Origin: Halomarina salina
GTDB lineage: Archaea; Halobacteriota; Halobacteria; Halobacteriales; Haloarculaceae
DNA length: 64,000 nucleotides
Assembly (NCBI RefSeq): GCF_023074835.1
Contig: NZ_JALLGW010000001.1
Coordinates: forward strand, 1,550,001-1,614,000
Reading direction: 5' to 3'
Translations under genes and position numbers: made by a program
Shown: positions 17,944-25,367 of the stretch, piece after piece
Layout of the letters: each line of letters opens with the position of its first letter
How positions within the stretch are numbered: position 1 is the first letter of the stretch
Notes under the pieces: model-generated
The model's database searches: none
What the model was told of the DNA's origin: nothing
Seen by the model: the letters and a program-made list of their open reading frames with translations, nothing else

Positions 17944-18027
17944 ATGAGTGACGACCACGACTCCCCGACGGTTGTATCGACCTTCCCACACCTCTCGCGT
18001 CCGGTGGTCGCGGAGGGCTGGCGATGA
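17944..18027 (+). CDS. Possible 27-codon upstream ORF coupled to the lipoprotein gene
   Basis: A short frame, MSDDHDSPTVVSTFPHLS and on, of 27 codons ends in TGA at 18025-18027, overlapping the lipoprotein ATG at 18024 as ATGA. An AT-rich TATCTTTATCG at about 17858-17868 is a candidate promoter 75 nt before it. The acidic N-terminus is haloarchaeal in style. It could be a leader peptide that couples translation, or a chance frame; length gives little power to decide. Confidence 0.3.
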   Translation: MSDDHDSPTVVSTFPHLSRPVVAEGWR

Positions 18028-18839
18028 CCCGCTCTCGACTGCTCGCCCTGGTGCTGTGTCTCTCGCTCGTCCTCGCCGGCTGTGCGGGGACGGGTGGGTC
18101 TGCCGACGACGGCGCGGACCCGTCGACCACCGGCAGCGACGACGGCGCGGACGCCTCCTCGGGGGGCGACGGGAGCGGTGATAGCGGGAACGACGGGAGC
18201 AGTGAGAGCGGGAGCGGCGACGGCGACACCGTCACCGCCTGGGAGCGCTTCTCGTTCGCCGAGGGCGAGTTCTACCAGTTCCGCGTGAACGACGTGCGGA
18301 ACGACCGCGACGTGCTCCTCACCTGGGACGTCGTCGCCGTCGACGGGAGCGAGGTCACGGCGGACGTCACCTACGACGACGGGACCGCCAGCTACACGTA
18401 CACCCTGACCGGCGAGAACGCGACTATCAGCACGCAGTTGATACAGGCGGCGATGCAGGAGAACCCCGAGGACGAGGCGGCGATGGAGGCGGCGACCAGC
18501 GCCTACGGCTACCTCACGCTCGGTCCGTTCAACCCCATCTCCAGCTACTTCGCGGCTCGGGACCTCGCCGTGGGTAACAGCTGGAACCTCGCTGGCAGCG
18601 CGACGGACGGTTTCATGACGGCGAACGTCGAGGGCCGCGACGAGTACGCGGGCAAGGAGTGCTACGTCTCGACCATCCGCGTCCCGGACAACGAGGCCTG
18701 GGCGGAGTCGGACTCGAACGAGTGGGTCTCCTGCATCGCCCCCGACGTCGGCCTGTCGCTGTACTCGGCGTACTACGACGCCGAGACCGGCGAACTGACG
18801 GCCGAAATCACGCTCGAGACGTACCGCTCTGGGGAGTGA
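18024..18839 (+). CDS. Secreted lipoprotein, function unknown
   Basis: The 271-residue protein has a signal peptide ending in a lipobox (LVLAGC, Cys20). It is followed by a Gly/Ser/Asp-rich tether (about 21-70), as common in haloarchaeal surface lipoproteins. The folded part (about 70-271) has a YQFRVNDV...VLLTWDVVAVDGSEVTADVTYDDG pattern of beta strands and two Cys (in KECYVST and VSCIAPD) that may form a disulfide. No catalytic motif is seen. It should be anchored on the outer face of the membrane. The start overlaps a short upstream frame by 4 nt. Confidence 0.75.
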   Translation: MTRSRLLALVLCLSLVLAGCAGTGGSADDGADPSTTGSDDGADASSGGDGSGDSGNDGSSESGSGDGDTVTAWERFSFAEGEFYQFRVNDVRNDRDVLLTWDVVAVDGSEVTADVTYDDGTASYTYTLTGENATISTQLIQAAMQENPEDEAAMEAATSAYGYLTLGPFNPISSYFAARDLAVGNSWNLAGSATDGFMTANVEGRDEYAGKECYVSTIRVPDNEAWAESDSNEWVSCIAPDVGLSLYSAYYDAETGELTAEITLETYRSGE

Positions 18840-19377
18840 ACTCGCCCCGGAGCGTGAACTGGCCGGTCGGGTGAGTTTTCCGACGGACGAGTGTCCCACC
18901 GCGAGTCGTTCGTCGCAGCGGTGTCGATGGAACGACCGGGTGATTCGGCCGATGGCTGGGCCTCGATTCAGCTAGGCAAGCACGGCGACATCGACACCGG
19001 CCTGCTGGCCGGGTTCGAAACGACTCCGGACACCTCACGCGCTCTCGGTACCGACCGTCCGTTCTGGCGGTTATCTGGTCCGTTCCAGTCGAAACGAGGG
19101 GGTTGTGAAGAACCGTTATATACTGTTGCGGTGACGGACTGTCGCACACCGACGACACTCCACGGGGACGATGTATCGCGCTGGACGCTCGCCACGTTTC
19201 ACGTCGGTCGCGTGTCTCCTCCGAGACGACGGCCGCCGCTCTCCCGCGGGCCGTCTCCCGTCGGTGCCGGTGCGGTGCGTTCGACGCGCTGTCGAGGCCC
19301 ACCGCGAGCGATACGGGTCGCTTCACGACGCTGGCGCTCCGGTTCGCACGCGAGGTTCGACTCCTCGGGCCGACCTG
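18840..19377. other. Intergenic region with an ORB-like element and a TATA box
   Basis: These 538 nt lie between the lipoprotein and a small gene at 19378. An ORB-like sequence is at 19082-19104, followed 12 nt later by GTTATATACTG (19115-19125), a good archaeal TATA box. If transcription starts about 25 nt after it (near 19146), the small gene at 19378 would have an unusually long leader of about 230 nt. The frame upstream of 19378 is open from an ATG at 19171 but is Arg-rich and not haloarchaeal-like. A T-arm-like hairpin occurs at 19351-19367, but no tRNA can be folded. Confidence 0.45.
19082..19104 (+). other. ORB-like element (Orc1/Cdc6 recognition-type sequence)
   Basis: GTTCCAGTCGAAACGAGGGG with a further GTT matches the archaeal ORB layout: a TTCCA/TCGAAAC half-dyad followed by a G-string. 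It shares TCCAGT, a GAAA core and a GGGGT end with the block at 10020-10042. It lies 3.1 kb from the 5' end of the orc1/cdc6-type gene (22227), immediately before a strong TATA box. Only one copy is seen locally. Confidence 0.45.
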
Positions 19378-19644
19378 ATGGACGCGACCACCTTCGCGGT
19401 CACGTACGACGTGACCGCCGACCACCCGGTGACCGCTATCGACCGCGCGACCGACCGCCTCGCTCGCGCACTCCCTGCCGACGTCGAGTACGTCGTTCGA
19501 GGCGAGCGCGTGAACTCGCTGGAGGCGGACGGGGGGGAGTTCGCGGTGACGCTCCTCGTCAGTCTCACCCGCGTCGCGCCGCGCATCCGGACGAATCTCG
19601 CCTTCCACGCGTTCTTCCCGAACGCCGATATCGAGGCCGTGTGA
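19378..19644 (+). CDS. Small conserved-type protein, function unknown
   Basis: The 88-residue protein alternates strands and helices: FAVTYDVTADHPVTAIDRATDRLARALPAD, VEYVVRGERVNSLE and GEFAVTLLVSLTRVAPRIR. This could be a ferredoxin-like alpha/beta fold. It has no Cys and no membrane segment. The ATG at 19378 is preferred over 19171 because composition turns acidic and coding-like only there. It precedes the MATE exporter by 75 nt on the same strand, so they may be cotranscribed. I do not recognise the family. Confidence 0.6.
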   Translation: MDATTFAVTYDVTADHPVTAIDRATDRLARALPADVEYVVRGERVNSLEADGGEFAVTLLVSLTRVAPRIRTNLAFHAFFPNADIEAV

Positions 19645-19719
19645 GCCTCACACGCATACTTTCCGACCGTACTGACCGACAAGGATATCCGTGCCCACTC
19701 ACGACACCTGACAACTTCC

Positions 19720-21165
19720 GTGCCCTCCCTCCCGAACCCTATCAGACTCCTCGTCGCCTTCGTCGGCCGTCTCCTCGTCCGGCTGGGCCTCCTCGACCAC
19801 GAACGCGCCCGCCGAACGACCGACCTCGCCTGGCCCCGCATCGTCACCGGGCTCGCCCGGATGTCCCGGAGCGCCGTCGACGTGGCGATGGTCGGCGTCG
19901 CCCTCGGCGGGACGGCCATCGGCGGCGTCGGTCTCGCCAGCCCGTTCTGGGGGCTCGCGTTCGCCCTCGGCGGCGGCATCGCGGCGGGGTCCATCGCCCT
20001 CGTCTCCCAGCGCTACGGCGGCCACTCGCTCGACGGCGTCGGCCAGGCCGTCCGCTCCAGCGCCGCGCTCGTCGTCCTGCTCACCGTCCCGCTCGTCGCC
20101 GTCCTCTGGACGTTCTCCGTCGACCTCGTCGCCCTGCTGAGCGACGACGCGGCCACGATTCGCTACGGTGCTGACTACCTCCGCGTCGTCTCGCTGGGCG
20201 TCCCGTTCGCGGCGCTCAACCTCATCGGCAGCCGCGTCTTCATCGGCGTCGACGACGCGTGGACGCCGATGGTGTTCCGGTCGGGCGGCGCGCTCCTGAA
20301 CATCGCCATCAACGCGGTCCTCATCTTCGGGTTCGGGATGGGCGTCGTCGGCGCGGCGCTCGGAACCGTGCTCTCGAACGTCGTCGTCACGGCGGTGTTC
20401 GCGGGCACGCTCGTCAACGGCGGGTTGCCCGGTTTCACCGCGTTCCCCGTCAGCGTCGACCCGTTCGGGCGCTACCTCGACCGGGACGTCCTCGGCCAGC
20501 TCCTCGACATCGGCCTGCCCGTCATCGGCCGGAGCGGCGTCTGGACCGTCGCCGAGTTCCCCATGCTCGCCATCGTGGGGCTGTACGGTCCTGGCGTGCT
20601 GCCCGCGTACGTCATCGCGCGGCGCATCTGGGGGCTGATGAACACCCCCGGCTGGGGGTTCGGGCTGGCCTCCAGCAGCCTCGTCGGGCAGGAACTCGGT
20701 CGCGGCGACGAGCGCAGCGCCGAGGCGTACGGCCGCGAGATAATCCGTTTCGCCGTCGCGGTCTACCTGCTGTCGGCCGTCATCGTGTTCGCGTTCGCCG
20801 ACCCCATCGTCCTCGCGTTCAGCGACGACCCGACCGCCCCGTCGGTCCCCATCGCCGTCTCGCTGGTGTCGGTCGCCTGCGGAGCCGTCGTCTTCCAGGG
20901 CGTCTCCGGCGGGGCGGCGGGACCGCTCGACGCCAGCGGCGACACCCGCTGGCCGTTCGTCAGCCAGTTCGTCGGCATGTTCTGCTGTTCGATACCGCTG
21001 GCGTACCTCGGCACGACCACCGCACTCGGCATCACCGGCCTCTACCTCGCGTTCGTGGCCGAGACGTCGATTCCGGCCCTCCTCAACTACTACCGCTTCC
21101 GCTCGAACACGTGGAAGCGCGTCAGTCGGAGCTACCGGCCGAGCGCCGCGCCCGCCGACGACTGA
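19720..21165 (+). CDS. MATE family efflux transporter
   Basis: This 481-residue membrane protein has about 12 hydrophobic helices in two halves. Its segments are typical of MATE exporters: ARMSRSAVDVAMVGVALG, GLAFALGGGIAAGSIALVSQRYG, then DVLGQLLDIGLPVIGRSG at the start of the second half, and NTPGWGFGLASSSLVGQELGRGD. Family knowledge: these export cationic drugs or metabolites using Na+ or H+. The start is GTG at 19720, just before the first hydrophobic segment; no ATG is nearer. The substrate cannot be predicted. It is followed, converging, by the orc1/cdc6-type gene. Confidence 0.9.
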   Translation: MPSLPNPIRLLVAFVGRLLVRLGLLDHERARRTTDLAWPRIVTGLARMSRSAVDVAMVGVALGGTAIGGVGLASPFWGLAFALGGGIAAGSIALVSQRYGGHSLDGVGQAVRSSAALVVLLTVPLVAVLWTFSVDLVALLSDDAATIRYGADYLRVVSLGVPFAALNLIGSRVFIGVDDAWTPMVFRSGGALLNIAINAVLIFGFGMGVVGAALGTVLSNVVVTAVFAGTLVNGGLPGFTAFPVSVDPFGRYLDRDVLGQLLDIGLPVIGRSGVWTVAEFPMLAIVGLYGPGVLPAYVIARRIWGLMNTPGWGFGLASSSLVGQELGRGDERSAEAYGREIIRFAVAVYLLSAVIVFAFADPIVLAFSDDPTAPSVPIAVSLVSVACGAVVFQGVSGGAAGPLDASGDTRWPFVSQFVGMFCCSIPLAYLGTTTALGITGLYLAFVAETSIPALLNYYRFRSNTWKRVSRSYRPSAAPADD

Positions 21166-21222
21166 CACTGCACCGCCGCCGACCGCGGCTCGTCGCTGGT
21201 CCACGTCGACGGGGGTCCGACC

Positions 21223-22227
21223 TCAACGGGTGAGTCGGTACGTTCGCGCCCGGTTCTCGCCCTCACTGGCGACGAGGTCGTACTGGATCATCTTCTGGAG
21301 GTAGTTTCGGACCGTCCGTCTCGTCATCGGGTCGTCGACGCGCTCTTCGTAGCGGGCGTACAGTTCACCCGCCTGCTGGCGGCCGAACTCGTCGAGCACG
21401 TCGTACAGCGTGCGCTGGTGTGGCGTCAGCGTCTCGACGGTCTTCTGGTGGATCTCCTGGCGGGTGTCGGGAATCGCGTCGTCGACCACCGTGTCCTCGA
21501 TGCTGTCCGCGCCCGCCCTGGTCGCGTCGCGGGCGGCGTTGCGCAGGATGCCGAGAGCGACGCGGGCGTCCCCGGCGGCCGCGTCCGCGATGCGCCTGAG
21601 CAGGTCGTCGGTGACGGCCCCCGGTTCCAGTCCCCAGTCCACCCGGTCGCGCATGATGGCGACGAGTTCGTCCTCGCCGTAGTGGTCGAACCGGATGCGA
21701 CGGGCGCTCTGGAGGCGACTCACGACTCGGTCGTCCAGGTCGACGAACAGCTCCTCCTCGCGGTTGGCGACCAGGATCATCGACAGGTTCGGAACGCGGT
21801 AGAGGTCGTACAGCACCGCCGAGTCCTGTAGCTGGTCCACCTCGTCGAGGACGACCACGTAGGGCGGTCCCTCGTACTCGCGCAGTCGGGCGAGCAGTTC
21901 GTCGTGTGGCGTCGAGCGCCGGTGGACGTCGATGGTCTGGTTCAGCCCTTCGAGGATGCGGTAGAGCGCCCGGAACCGCGAGTAGTTCTGCCAGCAGTTG
22001 ACGTACTGGTACTCGATGTCGACGACCGCCTCCCGGAGCTGTTCGACGGTGTACTGGGCGATACAGGTCTTGCCGACGCCGGAGGGGCCGAACAGGAACG
22101 CCGTGTCGCCGCGCTCCCCGTCGACGATGGGGTCGAGCGCGTTGGTCAACTGGTTGACCTCGGCGTCGCGATGCTGGACCTCTCGGGGGACGAACTCCGG
22201 TTGCAGGACCCGGGCATCGCGTATCAT
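21223..22227 (-). CDS. cdc6: Orc1/Cdc6-type AAA+ ATPase (replication initiator family)
   Basis: The 334-residue protein has an AAA+ module: Walker A GPSGVGKT (47-54), Walker B VVVLDEVDQL (124-133), a sensor-1 region LVANREE, and the arginine-containing SARRIRFDHY/GDARVALGIL sensor-2 region. It ends in a winged helix (TRRTVRNYLQKMIQYDLV). Haloarchaea carry many Orc1/Cdc6 paralogues; those that fire origins sit beside clusters of ORB repeats. Here the 403 nt upstream shows no convincing ORB array, and the protein is shorter than usual (about 400), so it may be an orphan paralogue. The ATG at 22227 begins MIRDARVLQPEFVPRE, typical of the family. Confidence 0.88.
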   Translation of the reverse strand: MIRDARVLQPEFVPREVQHRDAEVNQLTNALDPIVDGERGDTAFLFGPSGVGKTCIAQYTVEQLREAVVDIEYQYVNCWQNYSRFRALYRILEGLNQTIDVHRRSTPHDELLARLREYEGPPYVVVLDEVDQLQDSAVLYDLYRVPNLSMILVANREEELFVDLDDRVVSRLQSARRIRFDHYGEDELVAIMRDRVDWGLEPGAVTDDLLRRIADAAAGDARVALGILRNAARDATRAGADSIEDTVVDDAIPDTRQEIHQKTVETLTPHQRTLYDVLDEFGRQQAGELYARYEERVDDPMTRRTVRNYLQKMIQYDLVASEGENRARTYRLTR

Positions 22228-22630
22228 GTCCTACAGGTTCCACAGCGACCGGGATAAACGAAACGGGGTCGGTTCCGATTCTTCCGATTCCCTCGACGCT
22301 CGCCACGCCTCCCGGACCGTCCGGGTCGGGCCGTCCGGGTCGGACTGCACCGTCCGGTCGTCACGAGTCGCTACTGTGCACGCCAGTCTGTACCGCTCGG
22401 TCTGTCCGCTCCCGCCTGCACCTCTGGTCGTGTCCACCGTGCCGACGGGTCCGTCCGGACGCACCGACCGTCGGTTCCTCGACGTTCGTGCAACAACGAT
22501 GAGTCGACCGTCGCAGCGACGGGTCCTCGGTGCCCGGTGCGCCGTCCACGTCGCCGTCTCGACACCGGACTGCGGGGCGAGGTCCGAATCCACGTCACGG
22601 CTCGTCCCGGACGAAAGCCCGAGCGACCGC
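22228..22630. other. Upstream region of the orc1/cdc6-type gene with short GC repeats
   Basis: No gene is seen in these 403 nt. At about 22315-22355 the unit CCGTCCGGGTCGG is repeated twice exactly and a third time in part (GACCGTCCGGGTCGG, GCCGTCCGGGTCGG, CACCGTCCGGTCG). The stretch 22238-22265 (GTTCCACAGCGACCGGG followed by AAACGAAACGGGG) faintly recalls an ORB split by an insertion, but I do not call it one. Confidence 0.4.
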
Positions 22631-22774
22631 TCAGCCGTCCGGTGCCACCAGTTCGACCTCGTGACCAGCGGCGTCGGTGTGGACGGCGGCGAGTCGTTCC
22701 GCGAGGTCGCGTTCGGCGGCGCGTCCGCGAAACTCACACTGGGTGCAGACGAGGCGCCACCAACCCTCGTCCAT
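22631..22774 (-). CDS. Small single-zinc-finger-like protein, 47 residues
   Basis: The protein begins MDEGWWRLVCTQCEFRGRAA, with a CTQC pair at residues 10-13, and continues with two His (AAVHTDAAGH) about 21 and 27 residues later, a CCHH-type spacing able to bind one metal. The start at 22774 is chosen because this family begins with an acidic residue run before WWRLVCT. Haloarchaea have numerous small proteins with this CxxCxF...H...GH layout; function is unknown. It diverges from the HalOD1 gene at 22871 with only 96 nt between them. Confidence 0.6.
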   Translation of the reverse strand: MDEGWWRLVCTQCEFRGRAAERDLAERLAAVHTDAAGHEVELVAPDG

Positions 22775-22870
22775 ACCGGGTAGTGACCACCGACGGTGAT
22801 TACTCTTTACCAATCGTCCGCTTCTCCGCTTCCAATCGTTCTTTATCGGACGCCCGTGCAGTGGGTGCGC

Positions 22871-23194
22871 ATGGGTCGGGAGCAGCGTGCGCCGGACGGA
22901 CCCGCAGCGGGGGGCCGCCGAACGCTACGTCATCGGTCGACGTTCGACCCCACGGGGGAGGAGTCGCTGCTGGGGGCGGTCACCGACGGGCTGTCCGAGG
23001 TCGTCGGGACGGATCCGAAGTCGCTCGACCCACCACTCGCGACCGTCGCGGCGTGGGAGGCCCTCGAACGGCTCGTCGAACGACACGCCGACGCCGACCC
23101 CGCACCGATCCACTACGTCCAGTTCGACTACCGCGAGTTCGTCGTCGCCGTGAGCGGCGACGGCGAGATCGTCATCTACGACGCCGAGCAGTGA
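22871..23194 (+). CDS. HalOD1 output-domain protein
   Basis: The 107-residue protein is covered from about residue 28 on by the haloarchaeal output domain HalOD1: ESLLGAVTDGLSEVVGTDPKSLDPPL, AAWEALERLVE, HYVQFDYREFVVAVSGDGEIVIYD. HalOD1 domains occur alone or at the ends of two-component proteins and are thought to act in signalling, without a known ligand. The ATG at 22871 precedes a basic, probably disordered N-terminus. No kinase or receiver gene is next to it. Confidence 0.8.
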   Translation: MGREQRAPDGPAAGGRRTLRHRSTFDPTGEESLLGAVTDGLSEVVGTDPKSLDPPLATVAAWEALERLVERHADADPAPIHYVQFDYREFVVAVSGDGEIVIYDAEQ

Positions 23195-23453
23195 CCGGTC
23201 CGGGGTCCTCTCGGCGGTGTCTGGGACGCGACCGGCCGGACTCCGACAGGCACAACTCACACCACGGCCGAGTGTCGGCCGGCCGATGACGACCCACTCC
23301 GTCCGAACCGGACTCGGCACCCGGTGATGACGACCCCTATGAGTGCCGAGGCCACGTCTCTCTCCACGTAACCTGGAGCGAGCGACGGCGTCACAGTACC
23401 TACCGTACTACTCGCGTCGAGACACCCCGAAGCCACAGTCGACGCCGTCTCGC

Positions 23454-23624
23454 TCAGTAGTCGAGTTCGTCGTAGATACCCGCACCGAGACCGCAGCAGC
23501 CGACGACGACGAGGACGACACCGAGCAGCCAGAGCGGTGCCCATCGCTCGACGAGGGACACGACCCAGAGGCCGGCGAGGAGTGTGAGGCCGCCGGCGAC
23601 GAGGACGCGGACGAACCGTTCCAT
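23454..23624 (-). CDS. 56-residue two-helix membrane protein
   Basis: The protein starts MERFVRVLVAGGLTLLAGLW, has a first helix at about 5-24 and, after VERWAP, a second helix LWLLGVVLVVVGCCGLGAG at about 31-49. It ends in the polar IYDELDY. The composition is fully coding-like in this frame only. Haloarchaea encode many such two-helix miniproteins; none of the motifs points to a role. It precedes the LMF-like gene's 3' end region in antiparallel context and is probably transcribed alone. Confidence 0.55.
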   Translation of the reverse strand: MERFVRVLVAGGLTLLAGLWVVSLVERWAPLWLLGVVLVVVGCCGLGAGIYDELDY

Positions 23625-23726
23625 GTCGGGCTCGTCTGCCGCCGCGCGGATGGATGTACCGACGGCCAGCGCTCAGACCGACGAACGGCGTGGGTCACGG
23701 TGCGGTCCTGTGCCTCCGAGCGGCTC

Positions 23727-25205
23727 TCAGACCGTGGTCGACCGACGATCGGGTTCGCCGCCCGACTGGAGGTCCGCCAGCGTGACGGGCGGGACGTAGG
23801 TACCGATTCGCTCGCGCGTCCACCACTCGCCGGTCTCGGCTCGCTCTTCAGGCGTCGTGAACGCGTAGCGATAGCGGCTCACCCGGACTCGCTCGGGCGG
23901 GTCGTCCGGGAACGGGTTCTCCCCGAGCAGGGAGCAGGTGCCGTCGTCGCCACGCAGGAGGTCGGCGAGGAACGCGAGGAACCACCGCTGGCGCGGCCCC
24001 GGCCGCGGGCGCATCGCCGCGAACCAGAGCTGCCAGTCCAGCCGGAGGTGGTACGGTGCCCACTGCGGTGGTCGCTCGTCCGTCCTCACGGGCTGGCCAG
24101 CGAACTCGTAGGCGGTCCAGTCGCCCTCCTCGGGTCGCTCCGCGTCGGTCCCTTCGACGACGAGCTGGTATCGGGTCCGCGTGATGGAGCCGAACGCGCC
24201 GTACGTGTTGACGAGGTTGAGCGGGTCGTACGAGGAGTTCATCCGCTGGGTCGTCGAGAGCATGTTCCGGACCGGTCGGATACTCAGCGCCACGACGACG
24301 ACGGCGACGACCACCGCCAGCACCTCCTGAGGGAGCGGTGTCGGCGTCGTCGCAGGGGCGTCGACGGGCAAGACGGCGGTGAGGACGCCGTCGCTGAACG
24401 TCGCGATGGCCTGCACGATGGTGAGCGCGTTCAGCCACGAGAAGTTCCCGGTGAGCATGAGCCACGCCTGGAACAGTATCGTCGCCGTGCCGCCGATGGC
24501 GGCGTACGGCTGGGGGGCGAAGTAGAGGAACGGGACGGCCAGTTCGACGACGTGGTTGCCGAGCGTCTCGAACCGGTGGAAGCGCTTCGGCAGGTTGTGG
24601 GCGACCCAGCTGCCGGGGTTCGGCATCGGCTGGGTCTCGTAGTGGTAGTCCATGCTGGTCAGGTCCCGCCAGCAGTCGTCGCCGCGGATCTTGATGAGGC
24701 CCGCACCGAACATGTTGCGGAACAGCAGCCACGCGAACAGCCAGACGACGACCGTCGGCGGCGCGGCCGACCCGGCCCCGAGGAAGATAGCGAGGAAGCC
24801 CGTCTCCAGCAGCATCGACTCCCAGCCGAAGCCGTAGAACAGCTGTCCGGCGTTGACGAACGACTGGTAGAGCGCCCACAGCACCGCCCAGAGGCACATC
24901 GACGCCGGAAGCGCCGCCCGGTCCGGGAGCCAGTACGGGACGGCCAGCAGCGCCACGATGGAGAGACCGACGCCGGTCCAGGCGCTCGCGCCGACCACCC
25001 GGTCGTCGGGGACGAGGTAGAACAGGCTGGGGCGCTCGCGGAACGAGGCCCGCTCCACGTAGTCGCCGAGGGGGAGGAGACCGTCCTCCCCCGAGAGCGG
25101 TCGGAACTGCCGCGCCGCGACGAGGAACGCCGCGAGGTAGACGACCGCGAGCCCACGCTGGAGGAGGAAGCGAACGAGCCAGTAGGATTCGTCCGTCGGC
25201 AACAC
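23727..25205 (-). CDS. Lipase maturation factor (LMF)-family membrane protein
   Basis: The 492-residue polytopic protein has about nine or ten hydrophobic helices. Residues typical of LMF1/LMF2 proteins are visible: YWLVRFLLQRGLAVVYLAAF, NAGQLFYGFGWESMLLETGF, FRNMFGAGLIKIRGDDCWRD, TQPMPNPGSWVAH, and the C-terminal RLDWQLWFAAM with a soluble tail. In animals LMF1 assists folding of secreted lipases; in archaea and bacteria the role is unknown. The start is GTG at 25205. It diverges from the sulfite-oxidase-family gene at 25368 with a 162-nt shared upstream region. Confidence 0.85.
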   Translation of the reverse strand: MLPTDESYWLVRFLLQRGLAVVYLAAFLVAARQFRPLSGEDGLLPLGDYVERASFRERPSLFYLVPDDRVVGASAWTGVGLSIVALLAVPYWLPDRAALPASMCLWAVLWALYQSFVNAGQLFYGFGWESMLLETGFLAIFLGAGSAAPPTVVVWLFAWLLFRNMFGAGLIKIRGDDCWRDLTSMDYHYETQPMPNPGSWVAHNLPKRFHRFETLGNHVVELAVPFLYFAPQPYAAIGGTATILFQAWLMLTGNFSWLNALTIVQAIATFSDGVLTAVLPVDAPATTPTPLPQEVLAVVVAVVVVALSIRPVRNMLSTTQRMNSSYDPLNLVNTYGAFGSITRTRYQLVVEGTDAERPEEGDWTAYEFAGQPVRTDERPPQWAPYHLRLDWQLWFAAMRPRPGPRQRWFLAFLADLLRGDDGTCSLLGENPFPDDPPERVRVSRYRYAFTTPEERAETGEWWTRERIGTYVPPVTLADLQSGGEPDRRSTTV

Positions 25206-25367
25206 GAACCGGGGTGACTCGCGGGTTCGTGAAAGGGATGTCGAGAGACTGCGGTCGACGCCGACAGCGGCGTCGCCACGCTGTCGGGCGTCGGGCTCGC
25301 GTCACGGCGCGACCCTGGTTGCTGAGGCAGGGTGCAGTCGCTTCCGTCTCCCAGTCGATGAGACCCC

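Noticed and set aside
19351-19375. tRNA-like T-arm (CGAGG, TTCGACT, CCTCG) followed by a seven-base acceptor-like strand
   Set aside because: No matching 5' acceptor strand, D-arm or anticodon arm can be placed upstream at any normal tRNA or intron-containing length.
19171-19377. Extension of the small gene at 19378 to the ATG at 19171
   Set aside because: The added 69 residues are Arg-rich and Asp/Glu-poor, unlike coding sequence here, though a promoter does lie before 19171.
22228-22270. Possible ORB next to the orc1/cdc6-type gene (GTTCCACAGCG ... AAACGAAACGGGG)
   Set aside because: The half-sites are separated by extra bases and the G-string is short; match is too weak to call.
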